Source: Anaerovirgula multivorans (GTDB lineage: Bacteria; Bacillota; Clostridia; Peptostreptococcales; Natronincolaceae). From it: a stretch of DNA of 64,000 bases. Where the stretch lies: NCBI RefSeq assembly GCF_900188145.1, contig NZ_FZOJ01000011.1, forward strand, positions 62,001 to 126,000, in the 5' to 3' direction. Below, in pieces: positions 42,605 through 51,334 of the stretch. The notes beneath the pieces are model-generated. The model had not been told where the DNA came from and made no database searches. It saw nothing but the letters and a program-made list of their open reading frames with translations. Position 1 is the stretch's first letter. Each line of letters opens with the position of its first letter. A program made the translations under genes and the position numbers.

Positions 42605-44299
42605 TTATATACTATCGGTAATAGCATGGATGAGAGAATCAACCTTGCTTCTACATTCTTCCAAAGAATTCTCTACCACACCACAATATATTTTTAGCTT
42701 CGGTTCTGTTCCTGAAGGTCTTAAAGCAACCCAAGTGTTTTTCTCTAGAAGAAATTTAAGTACATTCTCCTTTGGCAGTTTATCTTGTTTAAGGTAATCT
42801 TCCACTATCTTCACTTGATAGCCTCCTATTTCAGTAGGAGGATTCTCACGAAATGTATCCATTGTTTTTTTGATTTTTTCCATTCCTTCTTTTCCTGCAA
42901 GCGTGATAGATTTCAAGTCCTCTAGATGATATCCATATTTCTCATATAGCTTTATCAAACCCTCATAAAGACTCATGCCTTTTGCAAAATAATAGGCCGC
43001 CATTTCACAGATCAGCATAGATGCCACCACTGCGTCCTTGTCTCTAGCGTAGGTGCCCGACAGATAACCGTAGCTCTCTTCATAACCAAAAAGGAAGGTT
43101 TTTTCGTCTGTTTCCTCATATTCTTTAATTTTTTCACCTATATACTTGAATCCTGTTAAGGTATTAAATACATCCACACCAAAATTTTTAGCAATAGTAG
43201 CTCCCATTTCACTGGTGACAATGGTTTTGATGATAGTTGCGTTAGCAGGAATACGCTTCTGTTCTTTCATGGCAGATAATATGTATTCTACCAATAGAGC
43301 ACCCGTCTGATTCCCTGTTAAAACTACATATTCTCCCTCATTGTTTTTTACCACCGCGCCTACTCTATCGCAGTCAGGGTCTGTTCCAATGATTAAATGT
43401 GCATCCTCCTTTTTTGCTAAATCAATAGCTAATTGAAAGGCTGCCTTTTCTTCAGGATTAGGATAGCTCACGGTAGAAAAGTCAGGGTCTGGCAACTCCT
43501 GTTGTGGCACTACCAACACCCTTTTAAAACCAATTTCTTCAAGTACGCTTCTAATAGGAATGTTTCCTGTTCCATGGAGGGGTGTAAATACTACCTTAAA
43601 ATCTTCCACCACCTGTTGGTTCTCTTTTCTTCTTAAAGATTGACCTATCACCGCTTCTTTGTAGGCGTTGTCTATCTCATCTCCTATGTATCGTAATAGT
43701 CCTCCCCTTAAGGCTTCCTCTTTGTCCATAGAAACACTTTTATAAAAGTCATGAATTCCTTGAATTTCTTCCATGATATCCTTGGCCAATTTAGTAGCAA
43801 CTTGGGCACCGTCCTCCCAATACACCTTATAGCCATTATAAGCAGGGGGATTATGACTGGCTGTGATTACAATACCTGCTATTGCCTTCAAATATCTTAC
43901 CGCAAAGGAAAGCTCTGGTGTGGGTCTCAAATCTTCAAATACGTAGGTCTTTATATCATTGGCAGCCAACACAAGGGCCGCCTCTTGAGAAAATTCCTTT
44001 GACATATGTCTAGAATCATAAGCAATGACAACTCCTTTATCCATTGCTTCTGTCCCTTTACTTTTTATGTAATTAGCTAACCCCTGGGTTGCTTTTCTTA
44101 CGGTATACTTGTTCATTCTATTGGTTCCTGCACCAATAATACCCCGTAAGCCGCCGGTACCAAATTCTAAATCCTTATAAAACCGATCTTCTATTTCTTT
44201 TTCATTTCCCATGATTTCCTTTAGCTCTTGTCTGGTGATATCATCAAAATATGGGTCAAACAACCAAGTCTCGTAATTCTTCATGGTCTGCAAGTCCAT
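42605..44299 (-). CDS. pgcA: Phosphoglucomutase/phosphomannomutase (PgcA type)
   Basis: 564 residues. Alpha-D-phosphohexomutase with catalytic Ser in GIVITASHNPPAYNGYKVYW, metal loop IIGTDPDCDRVGAVV, sugar loop FGYEESYGYLSGTYARDKDA and phosphate loop RPSGTEPKLKIY. It converts glucose-6-phosphate to glucose-1-phosphate, the substrate of RfbA. SD GGAGG. Stand-alone gene; 200 bases upstream hold nothing notable. Confidence 0.92.
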   Translation of the reverse strand: MDLQTMKNYETWLFDPYFDDITRQELKEIMGNEKEIEDRFYKDLEFGTGGLRGIIGAGTNRMNKYTVRKATQGLANYIKSKGTEAMDKGVVIAYDSRHMSKEFSQEAALVLAANDIKTYVFEDLRPTPELSFAVRYLKAIAGIVITASHNPPAYNGYKVYWEDGAQVATKLAKDIMEEIQGIHDFYKSVSMDKEEALRGGLLRYIGDEIDNAYKEAVIGQSLRRKENQQVVEDFKVVFTPLHGTGNIPIRSVLEEIGFKRVLVVPQQELPDPDFSTVSYPNPEEKAAFQLAIDLAKKEDAHLIIGTDPDCDRVGAVVKNNEGEYVVLTGNQTGALLVEYILSAMKEQKRIPANATIIKTIVTSEMGATIAKNFGVDVFNTLTGFKYIGEKIKEYEETDEKTFLFGYEESYGYLSGTYARDKDAVVASMLICEMAAYYFAKGMSLYEGLIKLYEKYGYHLEDLKSITLAGKEGMEKIKKTMDTFRENPPTEIGGYQVKIVEDYLKQDKLPKENVLKFLLEKNTWVALRPSGTEPKLKIYCGVVENSLEECRSKVDSLIHAITDSI

Positions 44300-44433
44300 T
44301 TTAACGCCTCCAACATCATTAGATTATTTTAGGTTATCCTATTCTATTATATTTATTATTTTTATCTGCAGTACTATTATAATATTTTTTTAACTTTTTA
44401 CAAAGTTTTTATGGGATACCTTTTATTTTCTTT

Positions 44434-44480
44434 TGAAAAAACATTAGCCCTGATAGGGAATTTTCTTCTCTATTAGGGCG
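44434..44480 (-). terminator. Terminator after fabZ
   Basis: Minus strand stem GCCCTAATAGAG..CCCTATCAGGGC followed by TAATGTTTTTTC. Confidence 0.7.
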
Positions 44481-44506
44481 TTTTATGTCTTTCGCTTTTT
44501 TATGTA

Positions 44507-44926
44507 TTATTTTTGATCCACCATAGCAAAGGTTATATTTGCAGAACAGGCCAGCTCTTCTCCTACAAAAGCCTTTCCTTCTGTTTTTGCAATACCTCTT
44601 CTGAAGGCAGTAATGTTGACCTCTAACCTCAGCACATCTCCTGGTACAACCTGCCTTCTAAACTTACAGTTGTCTATGCCTGTAAACACGCCTAATTTTC
44701 CTTCATTTCCTTCCACTCCGCTGCAGGCAATCCCTGCAACCTGAGCCAATGCCTCTACCATCAATACTCCCGGCATCAGAGGCATTTGAGGAAAATGTCC
44801 TTGAAAAAAAGGTTCATTAATCGTAACATTCTTAATCCCTACCGCTGATTTTCCTGGTTCCATTTCTATAATTTTGTCCACTAATAAAAATGGATAACGA
44901 TGGGGAATTGTTTTCTGTATATCCAT
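44507..44926 (-). CDS. fabZ: 3-hydroxyacyl-ACP dehydratase FabZ
   Basis: 139 residues. Catalytic H44 in FFQGHFPQMPLMPGVLMVEA with E58, and IPHRYPFLLVDKIIEMEPGK at the start. It removes water from 3-hydroxyacyl-ACP in fatty acid synthesis. The ATG has no SD at normal spacing; a GGAGGTAG lies about 23 bases upstream, and the immediate upstream frame is stopped, so no earlier start is possible except an ATT. The REP-like repeat lies right upstream. Confidence 0.95.
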   Translation of the reverse strand: MDIQKTIPHRYPFLLVDKIIEMEPGKSAVGIKNVTINEPFFQGHFPQMPLMPGVLMVEALAQVAGIACSGVEGNEGKLGVFTGIDNCKFRRQVVPGDVLRLEVNITAFRRGIAKTEGKAFVGEELACSANITFAMVDQK

Positions 44927-44975
44927 AATATTTAATTCTATGGGAATCTACCTCCTGTATCAGTACTATATCATG

Positions 44976-45130
44976 TATCATGCCATGGGTATCATGCCAT
45001 GGGGACATGGCATAATGCCATGGGGACGGTTCGTCTGGCACACACCGCTACGCCATGGGGACAGGCCCTCTGTCTTCCCTGCGGTTGCTGCCTTCGCCAG
45101 CAAGACATATGGCCAGTCCCCATGGCTCCG
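44976..45130. repeat. REP-like palindromic repeat cluster
   Basis: ATGCCATGGGG-type words occur four times, one within the palindrome ATGCCATG-GGGA-CATGGCAT at 44990-45013. Then GCCATGGGGACAGGCC at 45052-45067 and its inverse GGCCAGTCCCCATGGC at 45111-45126 enclose a hairpin (TTGCTG..CAGCAA). The block is GC-rich against its surroundings. CCATGGGGAC with GGACGGTTC words recall RAYT-type (REP-associated) repeats of Clostridia. No transposase gene is in the window. Confidence 0.6.
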
Positions 45131-45203
45131 CTATTTAGTGCAGTGTCATTATTCATAATATCTTAAATAATAGTATACCATTTTTCAAGCATATTATTTC
45201 AAC

Positions 45204-45527
45204 CTATTCTATAGGTTTTTTCGTTGTTCTTGATAGTTGTGTATAAAGTTCTTGGGCGAGGCCTATGCCGCCACCCTTTGACATTTCCTTTGCAACCTCT
45301 TCATCCTGTAAGGATTCATAGAGGTCACGGGCATAGCTTTTTTCCACTAGTCCTCCATCAGGAACAGTTCTTCTCATCTGCTGCAGCATCATGTTCAAAA
45401 ATATGGACTCAAATTCTCTGCAGACTTCCATCAATTTTTCTGGATCTTCTGGAGTTTTTGTGGTTTTTGCCTTGTTTTCTATTTTATTAGAATTATTTAA
45501 ATGAATCATTGAATCATTTATTTTCAT
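45204..45527 (-). CDS. FlgJ-like rod-binding protein
   Basis: 107 residues, the short form without a muramidase. Core ACREFESIFLNMMLQQMRRT-like (VCREFESIFLNMMLQQMRRT), PDGGLVEKSYARDLYESLQD and the end GGGIGLAQELYTQL. It caps the rod during assembly. SD GGTTGGTG is weak. It follows flhP after 62 bases. Confidence 0.88.
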   Translation of the reverse strand: MKINDSMIHLNNSNKIENKAKTTKTPEDPEKLMEVCREFESIFLNMMLQQMRRTVPDGGLVEKSYARDLYESLQDEEVAKEMSKGGGIGLAQELYTQLSRTTKKPIE

Positions 45528-45543
45528 AAGTGCACCAACCTTT

Positions 45544-45590
45544 TGCCGCTCCTTAAGGCGGAAATTATAATCTAAAATTAAAAATTATTT
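45544..45590. repeat. Short intergenic repeat, copy 2
   Basis: Resembles 26388-26432: TGCCGCTCCTTAAGGCGG then AAATTATAATCTAAAATT. Ends at the flhP stop. Confidence 0.45.
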
Positions 45591-46384
45591 TATCTCTTCA
45601 GATTGTTAGCCATTCCCAGCATCTCATCTGCAGTCTGTATGGATTTAGAATTGATTTCGTAAGCTCTTTGCGCAGTAATCATTCTTACCATTTCATCGAT
45701 TACCTGTACATTGGAGGTTTCTAAGTAACGTTGTCTCAGAGTGCTGGTACGATTTTCATCCTCCATTGGTATTTCTTCACCAGAAGCAACAGTGGCTTTA
45801 TATAGATTTCTCCCTACTGATTCTAATCCTTCTGGATTAATAAATTTTGCCAGCTTAATGGTGGCAATTTCCTCAATCTCTCCATCTTCATTTTCTGCTG
45901 TAACCAAACCCATTTCTGAGATACTAATATCTCTCATGCCTTCCATAAAGACAATTTCATCATCAAATTCTGATAGTATGGTATATCCATCAGCAGTTAC
46001 TAATCTCATCTCATCCATATCAACACTTAATTTGAAACTCCCATCTCTCGTATATAAAAATTCACCTGTAGGAGTTTCTGCCACAAAAAAACCTTCTCCT
46101 TCTATCGCAACATCAAGAGGGTTTTCTGTAGCTTCTAAGCTCCCGTTTGTAAAAACTCTTGAGGTTGCCATTGGCATAACACCATGACCTACCTGTAGGT
46201 TCACAGGACTCCCAACCCCATCATTTAAATCAGCTTTTCTAATGGTGGTATATAATAAATCCTTAAATTCTACTTTTTGTCTCTTATAGCCAGTTGTGTT
46301 GACATTTGCAAGGTTATTAGAAATCGTATCAAGATTTAATTGTTGTGACTTCATTCCGGAAGCCGCTGTCCACAAAGCACGCAT
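45590..46384 (-). CDS. flhP: Flagellar basal-body rod protein FlhP/FlgG
   Basis: 264 residues. N-terminal rod motif LWTAASGMKSQQLNLDTISN with NLANVNTTGYKRQKVEF, an internal EATENPLDVAIEGEGFFVAE and the C-terminal RYLETSNVQVIDEMVRMITA and YEINSKSIQTADEML. It is a distal-rod type protein. SD AAAGGGGG. Follows flhO by 15 bases; the pair lies downstream of mbl, as in B. subtilis. Confidence 0.93.
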   Translation of the reverse strand: MRALWTAASGMKSQQLNLDTISNNLANVNTTGYKRQKVEFKDLLYTTIRKADLNDGVGSPVNLQVGHGVMPMATSRVFTNGSLEATENPLDVAIEGEGFFVAETPTGEFLYTRDGSFKLSVDMDEMRLVTADGYTILSEFDDEIVFMEGMRDISISEMGLVTAENEDGEIEEIATIKLAKFINPEGLESVGRNLYKATVASGEEIPMEDENRTSTLRQRYLETSNVQVIDEMVRMITAQRAYEINSKSIQTADEMLGMANNLKR

Positions 46385-46399
46385 ATTTAAAACCCCCTT

Positions 46400-47488
46400 T
46401 TAAATTCTTCCTATATCATTAACAGCTTTTTGCAGTATTTCATCATAGGCTTGTACTACTTTTTGGTTAGATTCATAAAGTCTTAATGTTGTGATCATTT
46501 CCACCATCTCTTGAATAGGATTCGTGTTTGAGCCCTCTAAAAACCCTTGATAAATCTTACCTTCAAAAGTCTCGACTTCAGCCTCCATGCCCTCTTCTAT
46601 CTGATAGAGTCCTTCTCCATACTTCCTAAGTATATTTACATTGGTTATATTGACCATATCAATTTGATCAATAAATTCATCATTCAAGATCACAGCACCA
46701 TCTTCTGCAATTCGAAAATCATTGATTTCAAATTCTTCATCCAGAAATATGGAACTAGACTGCCCCATTAAGTAGTAACCCTCTTTTGTAACAATTTCTC
46801 CATTATCATTTAAAGAAAAGTTCCCATTACGGGTATACATATCTCCCTTCGGTGTGTTTACTCGGAAAAATCCGTCACCCTCTATAGCCAGGTCTAAAGG
46901 ATTGTCTGTTTCCTCAAAGCCTCCCTGGGTAAAATAGGTCTGCATTTTTTCCAATCGCAACCCGCTATTCATGGTTCCTATTGTATTAAACCCAGGACGG
47001 GAAAGAAGGTTAGCCACTACTTGTCCATTGGCAACCACTTGTCCCTGTTGATTTACTTCTATATTGTTATTCTCCACCTGTATTCTGTTTCCGTTTGCAT
47101 TTAGTATATAGTTTCCTTGAGAGGTATCGATTTTTCCTTGAATATCCCTTGTAAAGGTTCTTAAATATCCTTCCTCGTCTGCCGCAAAGGTAGTAAAAGA
47201 GCTATAGCTTTTTCCATGAGTTCCTTCTGCAATAAAATAACCGCTTTCTGTTGAAACCTGTAGAGCTTCTCCATCTCTTTCTACTTCTACAGAAATGTTT
47301 CTCAAATAAGGCTCTGGCTGTAGCTGTCCATTCATCTTTTTAATTAATACTTCTGGAAAAGACTCTGTAACCATGACATCCTTTTTGAATCCAGTAGTAT
47401 TGACATTCGCAATATTGTTAGAAGCTACATCTAGCTTTTTCTCTGTTGTCTGCATAGCTGATACAGCTGTATAAAGTCCTCTTAGCAC
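46400..47488 (-). CDS. flhO: Flagellar basal-body rod protein FlhO/FlgF
   Basis: 362 residues. LYTAVSAMQTTEKKLDVASN and NIANVNTTGFKKDVMVTESF at the start, an inner NPLDLAIEGDGFFRVNTPKG and the end NPIQEMVEMITTLRLYESNQ. A proximal rod protein. The start is a GTG after GAGGTG. It is about 100 residues longer than the paralogue FlhP. A sigma-28-type promoter lies 46 bases upstream, so flhO, flhP and the rod-binding gene form a class-III-like operon. Confidence 0.92.
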   Translation of the reverse strand: MLRGLYTAVSAMQTTEKKLDVASNNIANVNTTGFKKDVMVTESFPEVLIKKMNGQLQPEPYLRNISVEVERDGEALQVSTESGYFIAEGTHGKSYSSFTTFAADEEGYLRTFTRDIQGKIDTSQGNYILNANGNRIQVENNNIEVNQQGQVVANGQVVANLLSRPGFNTIGTMNSGLRLEKMQTYFTQGGFEETDNPLDLAIEGDGFFRVNTPKGDMYTRNGNFSLNDNGEIVTKEGYYLMGQSSSIFLDEEFEINDFRIAEDGAVILNDEFIDQIDMVNITNVNILRKYGEGLYQIEEGMEAEVETFEGKIYQGFLEGSNTNPIQEMVEMITTLRLYESNQKVVQAYDEILQKAVNDIGRI

Positions 47489-47533
47489 ATTTTCACCTCA
47501 TTTTGTATCCTTCATTTTTCATTTATTAAATAT

Positions 47534-47561
47534 ATATCGGAAATTTTACGACAAATCTTTA
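47534..47561 (-). promoter_or_regulatory. Sigma-28 promoter of the flhO operon
   Basis: Minus strand TAAA, 16 bases, TCCGATAT. Confidence 0.75.
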
Positions 47562-47604
47562 GTGCTATTTTCAAAATAGTATAGATATCTATTTGAACCT
47601 AAAT

Positions 47605-47658
47605 TAAAAGCTGAGATTTAGATTTAGGTTTTTTTCAACCCCAACCTTAGTCTCAGCC
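47605..47658 (-). terminator. mbl terminator
   Basis: Minus strand stem GCTGAGACTAAGG..CCTAAATCTAAATCTCAGC, then TTTTAATTT. Confidence 0.65.
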
Positions 47659-47669
47659 TTATTAGTTTA

Positions 47670-48692
47670 TTATCTTCTACTTCTAGAATTTCTTATGTCA
47701 TTTTCTAATAGATGCAGTGAGTCTAATGCTTTTCCTGTTCCTTTTGCCACACAGGATACAGCTTCTTCTGCCACTCTGACAGGAATTCCAGTGCGTTCGG
47801 AAATCAGGTGATCAAGACCCCATAATAGCCCCCCTCCACCAGTCATAATAATTCCTTGGTCTGCAATATCCGCCGCTAGCTCAGGAGGTGTTTTTTCCAG
47901 TACCGAATGTACCGCATCAGCAATAGACATAACGCTTTCTTCAAGTGCTTCTACCATCTCACTACTACCAACTACTATATTCACTGGCAATCCAGATACC
48001 AGATTTCGTCCCCTGACATTCATGGTTACTTCTTCTTCTCTATCACAAGCTCCACCTATATTGATCTTCATTTCTTCAGCTGTTCTTTCTCCAATCATAA
48101 TGTTGTGCTTTTTTCTCATATAGCGTATGATCGCTTCATCAAACTTGTCTCCGGCTACTTTTATAGAATTGCTCACAACAATACCACCTAGAGATATAAC
48201 AGCAACATCACTGGTTCCTCCACCAATATCTACGATCATATGTCCATTAGGTTGAGCAATATCCAAGCCCGCTCCGATGGCAGCTGCAATAGGTTCTTCT
48301 ATAAGATACGTCATTTTTGCTCCAGCTTCGTTGGTAGCATCAATTACAGCTCTTTTTTCCACCTCAGTAACACCGCTGGGTACACATACAATAATTTTAG
48401 GCTTGAAAATCCATTTTTTCCCTACGGTTTTATTAATAAAGTATTTTAACATCTTCTCGGTAACTTCGTAGTCAGAAATAACGCCGTCCTTTAGGGGCCG
48501 AATAGCAACTATGTTTCCTGGTGTTCTTCCTAACATCCTTCGAGCTTCTTGTCCTACCGCTAATATATGATTTGTATTTTTATCAATTGCAACAACAGAA
48601 GGTTCCTGTAATACGATTCCCCTTCCTTTTACAAACACCAATACACTAGCAGTCCCTAAATCAATACCGATATCTGAACTGAATCCGAACAT
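47670..48692 (-). CDS. mbl: MreB-like rod-shape protein Mbl
   Basis: 340 residues. Actin-fold motifs: DIGIDLGTASVLVFVKGRGI (phosphate 1), GHMIVDIGGGTSDVAVISLG (phosphate 2), and TPPELAADIADQGIIMTGGG (adenosine). Forms membrane filaments that guide cell wall synthesis. ATG chosen after GGTGGGGG; a start eight codons earlier has no SD. The order spoIIID-mbl-flhO-flhP is that of B. subtilis. Confidence 0.95.
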   Translation of the reverse strand: MFGFSSDIGIDLGTASVLVFVKGRGIVLQEPSVVAIDKNTNHILAVGQEARRMLGRTPGNIVAIRPLKDGVISDYEVTEKMLKYFINKTVGKKWIFKPKIIVCVPSGVTEVEKRAVIDATNEAGAKMTYLIEEPIAAAIGAGLDIAQPNGHMIVDIGGGTSDVAVISLGGIVVSNSIKVAGDKFDEAIIRYMRKKHNIMIGERTAEEMKINIGGACDREEEVTMNVRGRNLVSGLPVNIVVGSSEMVEALEESVMSIADAVHSVLEKTPPELAADIADQGIIMTGGGGLLWGLDHLISERTGIPVRVAEEAVSCVAKGTGKALDSLHLLENDIRNSRSRR

Positions 48693-48831
48693 CTTTCCCC
48701 CACCTTCATTTTTCATTTTTGTTTCTTATGTACTAAGTGCTTTCTCAACACTCAACTTTTATACATTCTATAGTAATTAGGGGAAATCCTTCTTTTTTTT
48801 CAAATTTTTTCAAAAAAGTTCTTTTAACGAC

Positions 48832-48863
48832 AAAAATCTCCTGAGATCCCAGGAGATTTTTTT
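48832..48863 (-). terminator. spoIIID terminator (bidirectional)
   Basis: ATCTCCTG-AGATCC-CAGGAGAT with A-run and T-run on either side; touches the spoIIID stop. Confidence 0.85.
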
Positions 48864-49131
48864 ATCCTTTTGCTTCTGCTGTTTTTCCACACTTATATTT
48901 CATCTTCGTTGCTCTGCCACCTCTTATATGTCTCTCAGCTTTATTCACCTCAAGTATATTTTTTACTTGATTAGCCACTAGAGGGTTTATCTTAGGAAGT
49001 CTTTCGGTAACATCCTTATGAACTGTGCTTTTACTTACTCCAAATACCCGAGCGGTTTGTCTGACGGTGGTTTCTTCTTCAATAATATAACGCGCTATCT
49101 CGATAACCCGTTTTTCGATATAGTCCTTCAA
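48862..49131 (-). CDS. spoIIID: Sporulation transcription factor SpoIIID
   Basis: 89 residues. Helix-turn-helix VRQTARVFGVSKSTVHKDVT and the downstream basic region NKAERHIRGGRATKMKYKC are those of SpoIIID. It works with sigma-E in the mother cell. TTG start eight bases after GGGGGG. Confidence 0.96.
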   Translation of the reverse strand: MKDYIEKRVIEIARYIIEEETTVRQTARVFGVSKSTVHKDVTERLPKINPLVANQVKNILEVNKAERHIRGGRATKMKYKCGKTAEAKG

Positions 49132-49224
49132 ATGTGTGACCCCCCTCTATTCTATGTCTTAGTTTATTAATATGAGGGAAGATTCAAATTTAGAATTGTT
49201 ATTTTTTCAGGTTTTTTTAGAATT

Positions 49225-49262
49225 TAAAAAAGAAACGAAGATTTTTCTCCGTTTCTTTTTAT
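49225..49262 (-). terminator. spoIIQ terminator
   Basis: GAAACGGAG..CTTCGTTTC stem with T-run on the minus strand. Confidence 0.75.
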
Positions 49263-49285
49263 TAAATACAAAGGAATGTAATATT

Positions 49286-50134
49286 TTAGTTAGTTCTTGG
49301 CAAGTATTTCTGTGGATCAACCATTTGACCTTCTTCAAGTACTTGGAAGTGCAACAGTGGACCTTCTAGAGTTTTATTGGCTGCTGTTCTGCCTACTCCA
49401 CTAATCACTTGACCCTTTGCTACTTTTTGTCCAACCTTTACCATAGCATCGGTGGATAGGTTGCTGTATCTGGTGATTAAATCTTCTTCATGTTGAAGGC
49501 TGATGGTGATACCCATAATTGTATCATTTATCACTTCGATTACTTCGCCCTCTAGTACTGCTCTTACAGGAGCTCCCTCCTCAGCATGAATATCTACTCC
49601 CTTATGGGTACTCCAGTGATCTAATGTCTTATGATATACCAATCTGTCTTCAGCATAGGCTAACCCTACTTTTCCAATTACCGGTTGTGCCATAACATAT
49701 CTATCCGTAGAAGTAGTAGGTGTATCTGCTTCTTCCTTCTTTGGTTCCTCTTTTCGCGGACTTTCCTCTAGTTCAATTTGCTCCTTAGGCTTTTCCTGAG
49801 CAGTAGTCTCTTCAGTCTCTTGCTTTTGCCTTGGCTCCGATTCCACTACCTCATCCGTCTTTCCTACAATAGCGGCTTCTTGGGTGTCTTCATCCTCTTC
49901 TGTATCTTCTTCAACTAAGGTTACCTCCACCCTGTTAAAATCTTCTTCTACATTCTCTTGAGAGTTTTCTGATAGAAAATATTCTTCCTCCTGTCTAGAA
50001 ACCCAAAATGCTGTTACCAAAACAATAGAAACGCATAATAGTAGAATAAGATAAAAGCCTTGTTTGTCCAAAAATTTGTATAGGGATTTTTTTTCTCTTT
50101 TGTTATTATTGTTATTATTATTTTCAAAAGACAT
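49286..50134 (-). CDS. spoIIQ: SpoIIQ-like LytM/M23 membrane protein with altered active site
   Basis: 282 residues. A short cytosolic start (Asn-rich), one membrane helix (about 27-47), a long acidic Glu/Lys/Thr-rich linker and a C-terminal LytM domain (about 145-275). The zinc ligands His and Asp in STHKGVDIHAEEGAPV and the last His in GPLLHFQVLEEG are kept. Two catalytic His are not: the family's YAHLS is YSNLS, and HLHF is LLHF. So it probably holds zinc but may not cleave. In sporulation SpoIIQ from the forespore zips to SpoIIIAH of the mother cell. Lies between spoIID and spoIIID as in Clostridia. Confidence 0.85.
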   Translation of the reverse strand: MSFENNNNNNNKREKKSLYKFLDKQGFYLILLLCVSIVLVTAFWVSRQEEEYFLSENSQENVEEDFNRVEVTLVEEDTEEDEDTQEAAIVGKTDEVVESEPRQKQETEETTAQEKPKEQIELEESPRKEEPKKEEADTPTTSTDRYVMAQPVIGKVGLAYAEDRLVYHKTLDHWSTHKGVDIHAEEGAPVRAVLEGEVIEVINDTIMGITISLQHEEDLITRYSNLSTDAMVKVGQKVAKGQVISGVGRTAANKTLEGPLLHFQVLEEGQMVDPQKYLPRTN

Positions 50135-50253
50135 AGAATTCCACCTCCATCTGTAATTATGACCTGTTTACGGCAAATTATACATTTGGAGATATTAGTT
50201 TGTGGAAATCTTAATATATTAAAATTACAGCAACCTTAATCTTGACTTCAACC

Positions 50254-51258
50254 TTATTTTGTGTAGCTTGTTAATTTACTCAAGGTAATTCCTTGATAAT
50301 AATGTTTTAATATTTCCTCGTAATCACTACCCTGCTCAGCCATACCATTGGCTCCCCATTGACTCATTCCTACACCATGCCCATAGCCCCTAGTGGTAAA
50401 GGTGATTTGATTCCTTCCTACATCTACAGTAAAATCGGAGGATCTCAGGTCAAAAATTTGTCGTATTTCTGAACCTTTGTAGTTTTTATTTCCTATTTGA
50501 ATTGTTTTTACACTACCCCCTTGATTCTTTTCCAATATTTTGATTTCAGAGGCAATATTTCTATCATTGATTTGAATATCCTTATCTCTACTTTGCAAAG
50601 CATTGATAAAATCCTGGATCTCTACTTCTTTCTGATCCACCAGCACAGGAGATCTTTCCTCATAGGGACTAGAGACACTTCTAAGATAAGGCATAGCTGA
50701 AGCAAACACGTCCTCAGAGTTTTCAGTTGCGCCTCCACTGGTGGAATGATAAAGAGGTTCAATAGGCTGCATATCGTAAGTCATAATAACGCCAGCTGTT
50801 TCCTCAACAGCCTCCTGTATTGTAGGCCAATATCTTGCAAACCATAGGGTTCCATGTCGATTTTTCAGTTCATCTACCGACAGCCATTCTTGACAATGGG
50901 TATGGCTCGTACACACGCTGGCACCAGGATGGGAAGGATGTCCTTCCTCACCATAACTGGTTTTTCTTAAAATAGTATAGGTTCTTGCAGCTACCGCCTG
51001 TGCCTTTAGAGCCTCTAATTCAAAACTTCCTGGCATTTCTGCCGCCACCACCTGAGTCACATATTCTTCTAAATACAATTCCATAATTTCTCTAGTTTCA
51101 TGATTAAATACTTTGATCATTAAATCCGATTCTCGTATTTCTTCTCTACTCACGTTTTTCCTCTGGGGAACCTGCATGTCACAACTACTAATAATGAACA
51201 GTGGTATCAACAGGGTAGTTGTTAAAAGTGAAATAAAAGCAAAAAAAATACCCTTCAT
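50254..51258 (-). CDS. spoIID: Stage II sporulation protein D (lytic transglycosylase)
   Basis: 334 residues. Signal anchor at the start (KGIFFAFISLLTTTLLIPLF), catalytic YVTQVVAAEMPGSFELEALK, then YHSTSGGATENSEDVFASAM and the ending YGHGVGMSQWGANGMAEQGS. It degrades peptidoglycan during engulfment. SD GGGGATAGG. Upstream of spoIIQ. Confidence 0.95.
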   Translation of the reverse strand: MKGIFFAFISLLTTTLLIPLFIISSCDMQVPQRKNVSREEIRESDLMIKVFNHETREIMELYLEEYVTQVVAAEMPGSFELEALKAQAVAARTYTILRKTSYGEEGHPSHPGASVCTSHTHCQEWLSVDELKNRHGTLWFARYWPTIQEAVEETAGVIMTYDMQPIEPLYHSTSGGATENSEDVFASAMPYLRSVSSPYEERSPVLVDQKEVEIQDFINALQSRDKDIQINDRNIASEIKILEKNQGGSVKTIQIGNKNYKGSEIRQIFDLRSSDFTVDVGRNQITFTTRGYGHGVGMSQWGANGMAEQGSDYEEILKHYYQGITLSKLTSYTK

Positions 51259-51334
51259 TTGTCCTATCCCCCTATGTAAATGTAGTATTCATTTACTAGG
51301 TATATGACAAAAATGAAGGATTTAGAACTAGATA

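Noticed and set aside
44940..45158. Open frame across the REP-like block
   Set aside because: Low-complexity translation of palindromic repeats; no SD and no domain.
47547..47553. ACGACAA as a reverse Spo0A-like box before flhO
   Set aside because: It lies inside the spacer of the well-matched sigma-28 promoter and has a mismatch in the core.
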